A DNA stretch of 64,000 bases from Pseudogemmobacter lacusdianii (lineage in GTDB: Bacteria; Pseudomonadota; Alphaproteobacteria; Rhodobacterales; Rhodobacteraceae): NCBI RefSeq assembly GCF_030848395.1, contig NZ_JAVDBT010000008.1, positions 1 through 64,000 of the forward strand, given 5' to 3'. The notes under the pieces are model-generated. The model was not told the origin of the DNA and did not search any database. It worked only from the letters and a program-made list of their open reading frames with translations. The translations under genes were made by a program, and so were the position numbers. Shown here piece after piece: positions 10,954 through 20,497 of this stretch. How positions within the stretch are numbered: position 1 is the stretch's first letter; the number at the start of each line of letters is the position of its first letter.

Positions 10954-12621
10954 TCAGACCACGATCGTCTTCGGACGTTTCCGGTTGAGATAAATCTCGA
11001 TCACAAGCCGGGTCACATAGACCGCGGTGAACATCGAGGTGATGATGCCAAGGGTGAAGGTCACCGCGAAGCCGCGGACCGGACCGGAGCCCACCGCATA
11101 CATGATAATACCGGTGAGAAGGCCGGTGATATTGGCGTCCATAATCGCCGAGAAGGCGCGATTAAAGCCCGCCTCACAGGCCTTGGCCGGAGAGGCCCCA
11201 TCGCGCAATTCCTCGCGGATCCGCTCGAAAATCAGCACGTTTGCGTCAACCGCCATCCCCATGGTCAAGACGATCCCGGCGATGCCCGGCAGGGTCAGCG
11301 TGGCGCCAATCGACGACATCAGCGCGACCATGATGATCACGTTGAGGATCAGCGCGATATTGGCGAACCAGCCGAAGATGCCATAGGACAGCACCATATA
11401 AGCGATGACGGCGATGGCACCGATGATGGCAGCTTTCTTACCGGCGTCGATCGAATCCGCGCCCAGTTCCGGACCGATGGTGCGTTCCTCAAGGAACTCC
11501 ATCTTGGCGGGCAAAGCCCCTGCCCGCAGCAGAACCGCCAGCTGGGTGGCCTCTTCAATGGTGAAGTTGCCAGTGATGATGCCCGAGCCGCCGGTGATCG
11601 CTTGGTTGATACGCGGCGCCGAGATGACTTGGTTGTCGAGAACGATGGCGAAGGGCTTGCCGACATTGGCGGCGGTATATTCGCCAAACTTGCGCCCACC
11701 TGCCCCATCAAAGCGGAAGCTGACGGCGGGGTTCGAATTTTGGTCAAAGGCCGGTTGCGCATCTTGCAACTGCTCGCCGGTGACGACGGGCGTATCTTCC
11801 AAGACGTAATAAACGCCCGGCTCATCCAGCGAGGGCACCAGCGAATTACGCGCACCGGGGCTGGTCGCGGGGTTGGTGGTGCGGCTGACCACCGGCTGGA
11901 AGGTCAGTTTCGCGGTGGTACCGATCAGCTCTTTCAGCTCTGTCGCCGAGCCGATGCCCGGCACTTGGATCAAGATGCGGTCGGCGCCTTGGCGTTGGAT
12001 CGTGGGTTCGCGGGTGCCCGCTTGGTCCACACGGTTGCGAATGATCTCAAGGCTTTGACGCATGCTGCGCTCATCGATCGCGGCTTTCTCCGCATCCGAA
12101 AGCTGCACCACGATATCAGCACCATCCGAAGTCACTTCGATATCGGTATGGCCCACGCCGGTCAGCGAGGTGATGGGCGTTGCCAAAGCACGCACAGCCG
12201 TCAGCGCGGCCGGCATCGCCTCGGGGTTCGCAATCGTGACCCGCAGCACGCCATCGACCGAAGGGGCGCGCCGCACGCCGCCCACCTCGTTGCGAATGTC
12301 GCGCAGCGCGTCACGCACTTCAGGCCAGCGGGCGTCGATGGTGGATTTGTAAACTTCGGACAGCTCAACCCGGCCCAAAAGATGCGCACCGCCGCGCAGA
12401 TCGAGACCAAGGTTCATCAAGGCCGAAGGCAGGAATGAGGGCCAGCCCGACAGGGCCTCGGCCTGTTCCGGGGTGGCCACACCTTCGCTGGCCGCAATCG
12501 CTTTGGCCGCGTCGTTATGGGCCTCAACCCGGGGGTAAAATCCATTCGGCATTGCCGCTAGGATACCCCAGCCGCAAAAGACGAAGATCAAGACACGTTT
12601 CCACATGGACGTGGGGTTCAT
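10954..12621 (-). CDS. secD: Protein translocase subunit SecD
   Basis: RND-type membrane protein of 555 residues with one N-terminal span, a large periplasmic P1 domain (GLDLRGGAHLLGRVE at the start of it) and five C-terminal spans including AVDANVLIFERIREEL and AFNRAFSAIMDANITGL-like segments. ATG at 12621 is chosen because a GAGG element lies 8-9 bases upstream; a TTG directly before it is less likely. Partner of SecF downstream and YajC upstream. Confidence 0.96.
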   Translation of the reverse strand: MNPTSMWKRVLIFVFCGWGILAAMPNGFYPRVEAHNDAAKAIAASEGVATPEQAEALSGWPSFLPSALMNLGLDLRGGAHLLGRVELSEVYKSTIDARWPEVRDALRDIRNEVGGVRRAPSVDGVLRVTIANPEAMPAALTAVRALATPITSLTGVGHTDIEVTSDGADIVVQLSDAEKAAIDERSMRQSLEIIRNRVDQAGTREPTIQRQGADRILIQVPGIGSATELKELIGTTAKLTFQPVVSRTTNPATSPGARNSLVPSLDEPGVYYVLEDTPVVTGEQLQDAQPAFDQNSNPAVSFRFDGAGGRKFGEYTAANVGKPFAIVLDNQVISAPRINQAITGGSGIITGNFTIEEATQLAVLLRAGALPAKMEFLEERTIGPELGADSIDAGKKAAIIGAIAVIAYMVLSYGIFGWFANIALILNVIIMVALMSSIGATLTLPGIAGIVLTMGMAVDANVLIFERIREELRDGASPAKACEAGFNRAFSAIMDANITGLLTGIIMYAVGSGPVRGFAVTFTLGIITSMFTAVYVTRLVIEIYLNRKRPKTIVV

Positions 12622-12703
12622 CAAGGGGCCTCAGTCATTCACGGAAAAACTGGAGCCGGGCCCGGAGCCGGGCCACGGCTTGAAGGGACGAGCGGCAGAA
12701 GGC

Positions 12704-13033
12704 TCAGCTCGCGGCCGGCTCGGTCTTGTTGAGCACGGCGGTGATGGTGTGGCGCAAGACTTTGACGCGAACGTTATCAGCGATTTCCACCTCGATCATG
12801 CCATCTTCTTGCACTTTCGAGACCTTGCCGACGATGCCACCTTGGGTGACGATCTGATCGCCGCGGCGCAGAGCTTCAATCATGGCACGGTGCTTTTTGG
12901 CCTGCTTTTGCTGCGGGCGGATGATCAAGAGATACATGATCCCGAAGACCAGTACCATCGGGATGAGCATCGAACCCAGCGCGCTGGCGCCGGCTGCATC
13001 TGCGGATTGTGCAAAAGCGGGGGTAACGAACAT
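12704..13033 (-). CDS. yajC: Sec translocon accessory protein YajC
   Basis: Protein of 109 residues with one hydrophobic span followed by the YajC hallmark LLIIRPQQKQAKKH and RGDQIVTQGGIVGKV. Accessory subunit of SecDF. Shine-Dalgarno GGAAAGGA precedes the ATG. It is the first gene of the yajC-secD-secF-(Mth938-like) operon; 177 bases of non-coding sequence with a strong inverted repeat lie upstream. Confidence 0.95.
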   Translation of the reverse strand: MFVTPAFAQSADAAGASALGSMLIPMVLVFGIMYLLIIRPQQKQAKKHRAMIEALRRGDQIVTQGGIVGKVSKVQEDGMIEVEIADNVRVKVLRHTITAVLNKTEPAAS

Positions 13034-13139
13034 GGGCGTCCTTTCCTGTTGCCGACCGGGAAAGAGATCCCAGCTTGAGACGGGCGCCCTTCACGGCGCA
13101 TCGCGCGACATCTAAGCGGTTTTTCGCTGCGATGCCAGA

Positions 13140-13177
13140 GGGCAGCACTCAAGCCCGCGTGTGATTGAGTGCTGCCC
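13140..13177 (-). terminator. Perfect 13-bp inverted repeat downstream of the acyltransferase gene
   Basis: Arms at 13140-13152 and 13165-13177 are exact complements (GGGCAGCACTCAA on the plus strand) with a 12-base loop. It lies 34 bases after the stop of the minus-strand acyltransferase gene and about 107 bases upstream of the yajC start. No U-tract follows in either direction, so it may be a factor-dependent terminator, a transcript-stabilising hairpin or a protein-binding dyad. Confidence 0.5.
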
Positions 13178-13210
13178 AAGGCCCGCAAGCCTCACATGCG
13201 CACCCGTCAC

Positions 13211-14194
13211 CTAGAGCATCCCCTTCACCACCGGCAGTCGTTTACAGAGCCAAGTCGCGCCCCAAGCGCCGAAAAGCGCCACCGCCGTGGGCCAAGCCGT
13301 GCCACCATCGGCGCCAAAGATCTTATAACCGACCAGCATGAAAAACGGGTGCAAGAGGTAGAGCCCAAAGGCATAGCCGGCCAAATCCGTCATCCATTGC
13401 CCCTGCCAACGCAGCCGGTAGCCGATCTCAAAGATCACCGCGCATAGGATCAGTTGGATGCTTGCAACATCCCAATCAAGCGCCAAGAGCACCGCGCTGG
13501 AGACGAAGGCCGCCGCCAAGGTGATCTCGGGCCGCCCCAACCGATGCGCCACGGCCGCCAGCGCCCCCCAAATGAAGATCGGCAGCGAAAAGGCCCATTG
13601 CGGCACGGGCGGCACAATCGGCCCGTCCGAGATCAGCCAACCCTCCAAGCCCGATTTGGCATGGATCAAACCCAAAGCGATCGACAAAGGCACCAAAATC
13701 ACCGACGCCAGCACCAGTTGCGGCACGCGCTCCACATCGCGGGCAATGGCCGGGATGAAGATCATCGCCAGCGCAGCAAAGGGCAGGAACCACAGATGGA
13801 TCGACGGTCCGATCAACAGGGTGAAAGGATCTGAGAGCAGCTGGAATGGCTCATCCGAGACGACCTCCCAGACCAGCCGGTAAAAGGCGCACCAAAAAAG
13901 CCAAGGGACCAGCATGCGCTTGGCGCGATTGCTCCAGAACCCGCCGCCCTGCCCCTCTTGGCCCATCGCTCGGCGGTATGAGCCCACTCCGAAATAGGCG
14001 GTCAGGATCAAGAACAGGCCAAGTGCGGGGTAGCCCACCACCGCCCAGCCCATCCCGTGATCCAAGACAATCCCCACCGCGGCCAGAAAGCGCAAAAGAT
14101 CAATCACCCGGCGATATTCACGCTTGGGCTGAGGCTGCGGATTCGGTCCAGAGGAAGGCAGATCCACCGGATCCACACGCAAAGCCGTTGTCAT
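13211..14194 (-). CDS. Acyltransferase family 3 membrane protein
   Basis: Multi-span membrane protein of 327 residues. The N-terminal block YRRVIDLLRFLAAVGIVLDH matches the start of acyltransferase-3 (OafA/NodX-like) proteins, with the catalytic-type His in VLDHGMGWAV; many further hydrophobic spans follow. Such enzymes O-acylate surface sugars or glycans. Start at 14194 (MTTALR) is favoured by a GGCGGAG element; a longer version to 14296 lacks one. The target glycan is unknown and no polysaccharide genes lie nearby. Confidence 0.8.
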   Translation of the reverse strand: MTTALRVDPVDLPSSGPNPQPQPKREYRRVIDLLRFLAAVGIVLDHGMGWAVVGYPALGLFLILTAYFGVGSYRRAMGQEGQGGGFWSNRAKRMLVPWLFWCAFYRLVWEVVSDEPFQLLSDPFTLLIGPSIHLWFLPFAALAMIFIPAIARDVERVPQLVLASVILVPLSIALGLIHAKSGLEGWLISDGPIVPPVPQWAFSLPIFIWGALAAVAHRLGRPEITLAAAFVSSAVLLALDWDVASIQLILCAVIFEIGYRLRWQGQWMTDLAGYAFGLYLLHPFFMLVGYKIFGADGGTAWPTAVALFGAWGATWLCKRLPVVKGML

Positions 14195-14603
14195 AAAAAC
14201 ATTCTCCGCCTGAATTTCCGATGCAAACGCCCGCGGCAAGGTCACCGAAGAACGCCTTTCAACTTGCGGCACAGCACGGCGCAGTGAAGGAAGCATCGGT
14301 CGGATCAGGAGCTTGCTGCTAAATCCTCAAGCCCGCTCCAGTGATGCCCCCAATTCGAAAAAATCTTTGTTCAACTTGTCGCGACACTTTTAAAAAACCA
14401 GTGTCGCCCCTCCCTAGCGCGCGCAAAGCCCCGACCGCAAGTGCAGGTTGCCCCAAGGACATAGCGACAGCCCGCCGCTTGAGCCCGCTCTTCCCCCGCT
14501 GACGGTGATCTGGCATAAGCGCGCTGACAGTTTGAAACGCGCCGCAGCGCTGCGGCCCGAAAGCCTGTATCACGACCCTTTCGCCCAAAAGACAGAGGCC
14601 AAA
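14195..14603. promoter_or_regulatory. Divergent non-coding region of acyltransferase and serS, with dyad
   Basis: About 409 bases without a credible gene. An 8-bp dyad, GCGACACT (14381-14388) and AGTGTCGC (14400-14407), encloses an A/T-rich spacer. A promoter-like pair TTGTTC (14367-14372) and TTAAAA (14390-14395), 17 bases apart, reads toward serS with the -10 inside the dyad. The roughly 200-base serS leader also holds the palindrome GCCGCAGCGCTGCGGC at 14541-14556. No tRNA or known riboswitch recognised. Confidence 0.45.
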
Positions 14604-15896
14604 ATGCACGATATCCGCGCCATCCGGGAAAACCCTGCCGCTTTTGATGCAGCACTTGCCCGCCGGGGTCTCTCGCCTCTGTCGTCGGAGCTTTTGGCCA
14701 TTGATGAGGCGCGCCGCGCCCTTATCAAACAGGCCGAGGATGCCAAAGCCGCGCAAAACGCTTTGTCAAAAGAGGCGGGCCAAGCCAAGGCCAAGGGCGA
14801 TGAGGCCGAGTTTGTTCGTATTCGCGAAGAAGTCAGCCGCCGCAAAGCCGTTGAAGGCGGACTTCTCGAGCAGGCGAACGCCGAAGATCTGCGCCTGAAA
14901 GCCGCTTTGGAAGTGATCCCCAACCTGCCCTTAGACGAAGTGCCCGAGGGCAAGGATGAAGACGACAACGTCGAAATCCGCCAATGGGGCACGCCCCGCG
15001 CCTTCGACTTCCAACCGGTCGAGCATTTCGACATCGCGGGCGTCAAACCCGGGATGGATTTCAACACCGCCGCCAAGCTTTCTGGCGCGCGCTTTGTGGT
15101 GCTGAAAGGCGCTGTCACCCGCGTCCACCGCGCCTTGGCGCAATTCATGCTCGACACCCATGTCAATGAACATGAGTTGGAAGAGACTTGGACCCCGGTC
15201 TTGGTGAAGTCCGAAGCCATGTATGGCACCGGCAACCTGCCGAAATTTGCCGAGGACAGCTATAAAACCACCAATGATTGGTGGCTGGTTCCGACCGCCG
15301 AGGTGACGCTGACCAACACCGTCGCGGGCGATATCATCGACGGCGCTGATCTGCCGATCCGGATGACCGCGCATACGCAATGCTTCCGCTCCGAGGCCGG
15401 CTCGGCCGGTAAGGACACCTCGGGCATGTTGCGCCAGCACCAGTTCGAGAAGGTCGAGATGGTGACGATCTGCACCCCCGAGACCGCCTTGGCCGAGCAT
15501 GATCGGATGACCCGCTGCGCCGAGACGATCTTGGAAAAGCTGGGCCTGCCCTACCGCACCATCGTGCTTTGCACCGGCGATATGGGCTTTGGCAGCCAAA
15601 AGACCCATGACATGGAAGTTTGGCTGCCCGGCCAGAACCGCTACCGCGAAATCTCGTCCTGCTCGACCTGTGGCCAGTTCCAAGCGCGGCGGATGAATGC
15701 GCGCTACCGTGCAGGCTCGGGTGCGAAACCGGATTTTGTTGCAACCTTGAATGGATCCGGCTTGGCCGTCGGGCGTTGTCTGATTGCCGTTTTGGAAAAT
15801 GGTCAGCAGGCCGATGGCTCGGTTGAGCTGCCAGCGGTGCTGCACCCCTATTTGGGCGGCAAAACCCGTATTTCGGCCGAAGGTAAATTGGTCTGA
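14604..15896 (+). CDS. serS: Seryl-tRNA synthetase
   Basis: Class II aminoacyl-tRNA synthetase of 430 residues that charges tRNA-Ser. The N-terminal half is the coiled-coil tRNA-binding arm (about residues 27-105, rich in Ala/Lys/Glu); class II motif 2 is seen as [22 protein letters not shown] and motif 3 as [16 protein letters not shown]-type sequence near the end. Start ATG at 14604 ([15 protein letters not shown], the standard SerS opening) is preceded by GACAGAGG. Upstream in-frame codons in the leader are ignored. Confidence 0.97.
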   Translation: MHDIRAIRENPAAFDAALARRGLSPLSSELLAIDEARRALIKQAEDAKAAQNALSKEAGQAKAKGDEAEFVRIREEVSRRKAVEGGLLEQANAEDLRLKAALEVIPNLPLDEVPEGKDEDDNVEIRQWGTPRAFDFQPVEHFDIAGVKPGMDFNTAAKLSGARFVVLKGAVTRVHRALAQFMLDTHVNEHELEETWTPVLVKSEAMYGTGNLPKFAEDSYKTTNDWWLVPTAEVTLTNTVAGDIIDGADLPIRMTAHTQCFRSEAGSAGKDTSGMLRQHQFEKVEMVTICTPETALAEHDRMTRCAETILEKLGLPYRTIVLCTGDMGFGSQKTHDMEVWLPGQNRYREISSCSTCGQFQARRMNARYRAGSGAKPDFVATLNGSGLAVGRCLIAVLENGQQADGSVELPAVLHPYLGGKTRISAEGKLV

Positions 15897-15916
15897 TATT
15901 TTAGAGAGGTGAAGGT

Positions 15917-16633
15917 TTGAACAACGCAATCGTCACACGTGCCGTCTTGGCTTTTGTCGCGGTTTTGGCCTTCGCCATCTCTCCGCTTTTGTTCGCAAAT
16001 TTCTCAGGCTGGGAGCCGTCGCGCTTCCCGGTTGAGATTGCGCGCCATCCGATCCAACCGGCGGGCTATGCCTTCTCGATCTGGGGGCTGATCTATCTGG
16101 CGCTGGTGGTGCATGGCGCCTTCGGGCTTTTCGCCCGGCGCGAGAGCGCTGAATGGGACGCCGTGCGCCTGCCCCTGATCATCGCGGCGGCGATTGGTTT
16201 TGTCTGGATGCCGATCGCCAATGCCAGCCCGCTTTGGGGCACGCTGACGATCTGGCCGATGGCCGCCGCGGCGCTGAGCGCTTTCGTGCTGGCCGATACT
16301 GGGCAGGACCGTTGGCTCCTCTCTGGCCCCTTGGCAATCTTTGCGGGCTGGATGTCGGCGGCGGCTTGCGTCTCGACGGGCGTGTTCTTGGGTGGCTACG
16401 GGGTCTTGGCCCCCTCGACGGCGGCTTGGCTGATGGTAGCGGTGATGCTGGTGATTGCCATTTCCGTGCAGCGCTTCAAACCGGCACAGCCGCTTTATGG
16501 GCTGACCGTGATCTGGGCGCTGGTGGGCGTGGTGGTGGCCAATTGGGCTGACACGATGAACGTGGTCCTGGGCGCGAGCCTTGGCATCCTGCTGATGGCA
16601 GCCACCGTGGTTATGGCGCTGCGCGGGCGCTAA
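15917..16633 (+). CDS. TspO/MBR-like (tryptophan-rich sensory) membrane protein
   Basis: Inner-membrane protein of 238 residues with about seven hydrophobic segments. The block HPIQPAGYAFSIWGLIYLAL resembles the PAGY-FSIWG motif of proteins usually annotated as tryptophan-rich sensory proteins related to TspO. Start is a TTG at 15917 preceded by AGAGGTG 7 bases upstream; no ATG is suitably placed. It follows serS by 20 bases, so it is probably cotranscribed. TspO relatives in Rhodobacter bind tetrapyrroles, but this protein is longer than classical TspO and its function is not established. Confidence 0.65.
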   Translation: MNNAIVTRAVLAFVAVLAFAISPLLFANFSGWEPSRFPVEIARHPIQPAGYAFSIWGLIYLALVVHGAFGLFARRESAEWDAVRLPLIIAAAIGFVWMPIANASPLWGTLTIWPMAAAALSAFVLADTGQDRWLLSGPLAIFAGWMSAAACVSTGVFLGGYGVLAPSTAAWLMVAVMLVIAISVQRFKPAQPLYGLTVIWALVGVVVANWADTMNVVLGASLGILLMAATVVMALRGR

Positions 16634-16659
16634 GCCCCTGCTTCCCCCGCAAAAGACAA

Positions 16660-16690
16660 ACGGCGCGCTGATCAGCGCGCCGTTTTCATT
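16660..16690. terminator. Bidirectional terminator between the TspO-like gene and der
   Basis: A perfect 24-base palindrome spans 16660-16683 (arms ACGGCGCGCTGA and its complement), with TTTC following on the plus strand and a T-rich TTTGTCTTTT following on the minus strand. It sits between two convergent genes and can serve both. Confidence 0.75.
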
Positions 16691-18163
16691 TCAGCCTTTC
16701 GGCTTCATCTTATCTTTGTGTTTGCGCAGACGCGACGGCGTGTTGAACTTGCGGACCTTCCACGGGTTCTCGTCGCCTTGGCTGCGCAGATAAAGCCGGA
16801 TCGGCGTGCCCGGCATATCGAAGTGATCGCGCAAGCCATTGACCAGATAGCGTTTGTAGCTTTCGGGCAGCTCATCGGGGCGCGAGCATTTGATCACGAA
16901 ACCCGGCGGGCGGGTCTTGGCTTGGGTGATATAGCGCATCTTGATGCGATGCCCACCCGGTGCGGGCGGCGGGTGCGCCTCGGTCATGGCACCGAGCCAC
17001 GAGTTCAAACGCGCCGTCGGCACACGCCGGTTCCAGACGTCATGAGCTTTCACGATGGCATCATGCAGCCGGTCAAGGCCGCGCCCGGTCTTGCCTGAGA
17101 CGGTGATCAGCGGCGCGCCGCGCAACTGCGGCAAGAGACGGTCGAACATCTCTTTCAACTCGGCCAGTTTGCCCTGCTTTTCTTCCTCAAGATCCCATTT
17201 ATTGACAGCAACCACCACCGCCCGACCTTCGGTCTCGGCAAAGTCTGCGATCCGCAAATCTTGGGTTTCAAACGGAATTTCAACGTCAAGCAACACGACG
17301 ACGACTTCAGCGAAGCGCACCGCCCGCAGGCCATCGGCAACCGAAAGCTTTTCCAGCTTCTCCGTCACCCGCGCCTTTTTGCGCATCCCCGCCGTATCCC
17401 AAATCCGGATCGGCGTGCCTTGCCAATCGGCCCGAACCGAGATTGCGTCGCGGGTGATGCCCGCTTCCGGCCCGGTCAGCATGCGGTCTTGGCCAAGGAT
17501 CTTGTTGATCAACGTGGATTTGCCCGCATTCGGGCGGCCAATCACGGCAATCTGCAACGGCTTCGACGGCGTCGCGCGATGGGCGAATTCATCGACCTCC
17601 AGCTCGGCGTCTTCTTCCGAGATATCAACCTCGATCTCAGGATTGATCTCGGCCTCACGGGCTTTGAACTCACCCTCGATCGGGCGCAGAACGTGGTAGA
17701 GGTCGTCCATCCCCTCGCCATGCTCGGCGGAAAGGCGCAACGGCTCACCCAGACCCAGCGAATAGGCCTCAAGCGCGCCCGCCTCACCGGCTTTGCCTTC
17801 AGCCTTGTTGACGCCAAGGATCACCCGCGCGCCTTTGCGGCGCAGGATCTCGGCGAAAACCTGATCCGAGGGCGTCACGCCGACCCGACCGTCCAGCAAG
17901 AAGAGGCAGACATCTGCCATATCCACCGCCCGTTCGGTCAGCCGCCGCATCCGGCCCTGAAGGGAATCGTCGGTGACCTCCTCAAGGCCAGCGGTGTCGA
18001 TGATGGTGAAGCGCATGTCGAAAAGTCGCGCGTCACCCTCCCGCAAATCGCGGGTCACACCGGGCGTGTCATCGACCAGGGCGAGCTTGCGCCCGACCAG
18101 CCGGTTGAAGAGGGTCGATTTGCCCACATTGGGGCGGCCCACGATTGCGAGGGTAAAGCTCAT
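16691..18163 (-). CDS. der: Ribosome biogenesis GTPase Der (EngA)
   Basis: Protein of 490 residues with two tandem G domains and a C-terminal KH-like domain. First P-loop GRPNVGKST near residues 8-16 and first DTAG at IIDTAGLEE; second P-loop GRPNAGKST near residue 212 and second [13 protein letters not shown] and NKAE supply the G4 motifs. An acidic linker ([11 protein letters not shown]) joins the domains. Der is needed for 50S subunit maturation. Last gene of the yfgM-bamB-der run, a gene order also known in enterobacteria. Confidence 0.96.
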   Translation of the reverse strand: MSFTLAIVGRPNVGKSTLFNRLVGRKLALVDDTPGVTRDLREGDARLFDMRFTIIDTAGLEEVTDDSLQGRMRRLTERAVDMADVCLFLLDGRVGVTPSDQVFAEILRRKGARVILGVNKAEGKAGEAGALEAYSLGLGEPLRLSAEHGEGMDDLYHVLRPIEGEFKAREAEINPEIEVDISEEDAELEVDEFAHRATPSKPLQIAVIGRPNAGKSTLINKILGQDRMLTGPEAGITRDAISVRADWQGTPIRIWDTAGMRKKARVTEKLEKLSVADGLRAVRFAEVVVVLLDVEIPFETQDLRIADFAETEGRAVVVAVNKWDLEEEKQGKLAELKEMFDRLLPQLRGAPLITVSGKTGRGLDRLHDAIVKAHDVWNRRVPTARLNSWLGAMTEAHPPPAPGGHRIKMRYITQAKTRPPGFVIKCSRPDELPESYKRYLVNGLRDHFDMPGTPIRLYLRSQGDENPWKVRKFNTPSRLRKHKDKMKPKG

Positions 18164-18210
18164 ATCAAGCGTCCGTCATCCATAAGCCCCCCGCTTACAC
18201 GGGTTAGAGG

Positions 18211-19575
18211 CTAGCGGAAAGCCACAACCTGCCCTTTGGTCGTTACGACGTAAAGGACACCACCGGCCACAGCGGGTTGCGCTGCCGCACCGCCAGGGAT
18301 TTCGGTCTGGTACACCATCGAGCCGTCGGTCGGTGAGAAGGCCGAGAGCTTCCCATCGGACGAGGCGACCCAGATCCGCTCACCCGCCAGAACCGGGCCG
18401 TAATGCGCGGTGATGGCTTGGCGTTTCTTGGGCTTGGCGTTTTCAAAATAGGGCATATCCACGGCCCAGATCAGCGAGCCATCGGCGGCATCAAGCCGCA
18501 CGAGCCGCGCTTCGTCATTGACCATGAAGATCGACCCGCCAGCGATGGCCAAGGGGCCCATTGCGCCCTGCATCGCGCCCCACAGTTGCTGGCCCGAGGC
18601 CGCATCAACCGCAATGGTGCGCCCAGCACCGGTGCCTGCGTAAAGCGTCTGGCCGACCAAAGCCGCATCGCCGGTGATGTCAAAGCTGCCAGCATAGGCC
18701 CGGCCCAAGCGCTTGCCCGCGGCCGAGGAATGCCAGATCGGCGTGCCGCCGCCCGGCTTCAAAACGGCCATAAGATCGCCCGCATTCGAGGGGAAATAGA
18801 CCAAGCCATCGCCCACGGTGGGCGCAGCCGCGCCAAGCCAGCCAGATTTGCCGGGTGCGCCGAAGACTTGCCAAACCACCTTGCCGGTGCCGCTGTCCAA
18901 GGCCCAAGCCGAGCCGTCGCGGCCCGAGACATAGACCCGGCCACCGTCAACCGCAGGGGCGCCAATCGCCGGTGCATCGATGCGTTGGCGCCAAATCACG
19001 CCGCCGGATTTGGCATCGAGAGCAACGACTTCGCCATAAGCGGTGGTCGCAAAGACTTGCGCGCCATTGCTGGCCAGGCCACCGCCCGAGACACCGCCGC
19101 CGGTGTCAAAGGCTGCCGTCAGATCGGCCTGCCACAAAAGTCCGCCGCCCGTCGACAATGCCGAGACGACCGCGCTCGAATCCATCGCAAAGACCCGACC
19201 GCCCGCCACCACGGGCGCGGCCGAGATGCGGTTCTTGCGGCTGTTGCTTGCGCCGATATTCGCGGCCCAAACCGCATTCGGCGCTTTCGACAAAGCGGCA
19301 TGCGGCGCGACATGGCGCGCGTTGCCGTTGCGCTGCGCCCATTCGGCATTCATCTGCGCCGCCGGCAGGCTGATCGCCCGGCTCGTCGCCGCGGCGCTCT
19401 CTTGCCCCTCGGACGCCGCGCGGATCGACAGGCGTTCGCCCGGCAAGATAACCTCGCGCTCGCCACAGGCCGCCAGCAGCGTCAGCGCTGCAACGCCTGC
19501 CAAAAGCCCAAGGCGCTTGCCGCCATTCCTGCCCGAAACCAGTTTATGCGAAACTGCCACCTTGCCTGCCCTCAT
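18211..19575 (-). CDS. bamB: Outer-membrane assembly lipoprotein BamB (PQQ-like beta-propeller)
   Basis: Lipoprotein of 454 residues: signal sequence ending in the lipobox LLAAC, then repeated propeller blades with PQQ-type signatures (VVALDAKSGGVIWRQRID, AWALDSGTGKVVWQV, TIAVDAASGQQLWGAM). BamB is a subunit of the BAM complex that folds outer-membrane beta-barrels. Start placed at ATG 19575; a GTG at 19560 is also possible. It lies between the YfgM-like gene and der, the classical neighbourhood of bamB. Confidence 0.92.
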   Translation of the reverse strand: MRAGKVAVSHKLVSGRNGGKRLGLLAGVAALTLLAACGEREVILPGERLSIRAASEGQESAAATSRAISLPAAQMNAEWAQRNGNARHVAPHAALSKAPNAVWAANIGASNSRKNRISAAPVVAGGRVFAMDSSAVVSALSTGGGLLWQADLTAAFDTGGGVSGGGLASNGAQVFATTAYGEVVALDAKSGGVIWRQRIDAPAIGAPAVDGGRVYVSGRDGSAWALDSGTGKVVWQVFGAPGKSGWLGAAAPTVGDGLVYFPSNAGDLMAVLKPGGGTPIWHSSAAGKRLGRAYAGSFDITGDAALVGQTLYAGTGAGRTIAVDAASGQQLWGAMQGAMGPLAIAGGSIFMVNDEARLVRLDAADGSLIWAVDMPYFENAKPKKRQAITAHYGPVLAGERIWVASSDGKLSAFSPTDGSMVYQTEIPGGAAAQPAVAGGVLYVVTTKGQVVAFR

Positions 19576-19613
19576 TCCTGTTGCCGTCCTCGGTTCAAGC
19601 GCCCGCAAAGGGA

Positions 19614-20315
19614 TTAATCCTCGAACCCGTCGTCGATTTCTGCGGTGGGAGTGGCGGTCTCGGCCACTGGCGGCGCTTCGGGCGTACCGCCCAAAACGGT
19701 GATCATCTGCGCCGCACGGCTTTGCAGCGCGCGCGAGACGCCTTGTTCTTGGATCAAAGCCTGCAAAGCAGCGATTGCCTCGGGCGCTTTGCCCTCTTCG
19801 ACCATCAGATAAGCCAGCTGTTCACGGGCCAAGGCGCTATAGGGGCGCAAAGGCTCGGCCAAGGGCTCAAGGCTGGCGCGGCGCTCGGCCACGGGCATAT
19901 CGCCACCGGCCACCAAAACGCGGCGCAACACCGCCAGATCGCGGTAAGCGGGTGCCAAGCTGGCGTCGGAGATCATCCGATCCAAAGCGGCCAAAGTCGC
20001 GGCTTTGTCTTCCGCCGGATCGGCGGCTTCGATCAAGGCCAAGAGATGGGCCTGATCGCCATCGGCGCTGATCGCGGCCAAGGCGGCACGGCGATCGGCA
20101 GCATTGCCAAGGTCATAGGCTTCTAGAACGGCATCGCCAAAGGCTTCGGCCCGCGCCTCGGCTTGGGCATTGCGCCATTGCACAACACCGGTGCCGACCA
20201 CGATACCGATAATCAGCACAACGCCGATCCAGCCATATTTGCGGAATACCCGGAACAGGCGGTCGCGCCGCAGTTCTTCGCTTACTTCGTCGATAAAACT
20301 GTCAGGATTGCTCAC
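19614..20315 (-). CDS. YfgM-like TPR membrane protein
   Basis: Protein of 233 residues: short cytoplasmic N-terminus, one membrane span (YGWIGVVLIIGIVVGTGVV), then a periplasmic region with TPR-like helices and an acidic end (EIDDGFED). Build, length and position before bamB-der fit YfgM, the SecYEG-associated chaperone subunit (TPR_21 family). GTG start at 20315 is preceded by GGAGAA; a longer frame to 20363 lacks a ribosome-binding site. The equivalence to YfgM is by synteny and architecture. Confidence 0.8.
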   Translation of the reverse strand: MSNPDSFIDEVSEELRRDRLFRVFRKYGWIGVVLIIGIVVGTGVVQWRNAQAEARAEAFGDAVLEAYDLGNAADRRAALAAISADGDQAHLLALIEAADPAEDKAATLAALDRMISDASLAPAYRDLAVLRRVLVAGGDMPVAERRASLEPLAEPLRPYSALAREQLAYLMVEEGKAPEAIAALQALIQEQGVSRALQSRAAQMITVLGGTPEAPPVAETATPTAEIDDGFED

Positions 20316-20497
20316 GACTTCTCCGACCTTCCTTCTTGCCCCGCAAATAAGTGGCGAGGCCAATGCTTTGGCCCGTCATCGAGGCAAAACCCTCAGACAG
20401 GCAAAACCGTCTTACAGGCAAATCTGCGGACTTGCCAAGCCCCGCACAGGTGAAGCGGCAATCCTCGCCCCCCCCGCCGCGCAAGGCGGATCACGGG

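Noticed and set aside
14319-14756. 145-residue minus-strand frame in the serS leader
   Set aside because: Overlaps the start of serS; no homology-like motif; the region is better explained as promoter and leader.
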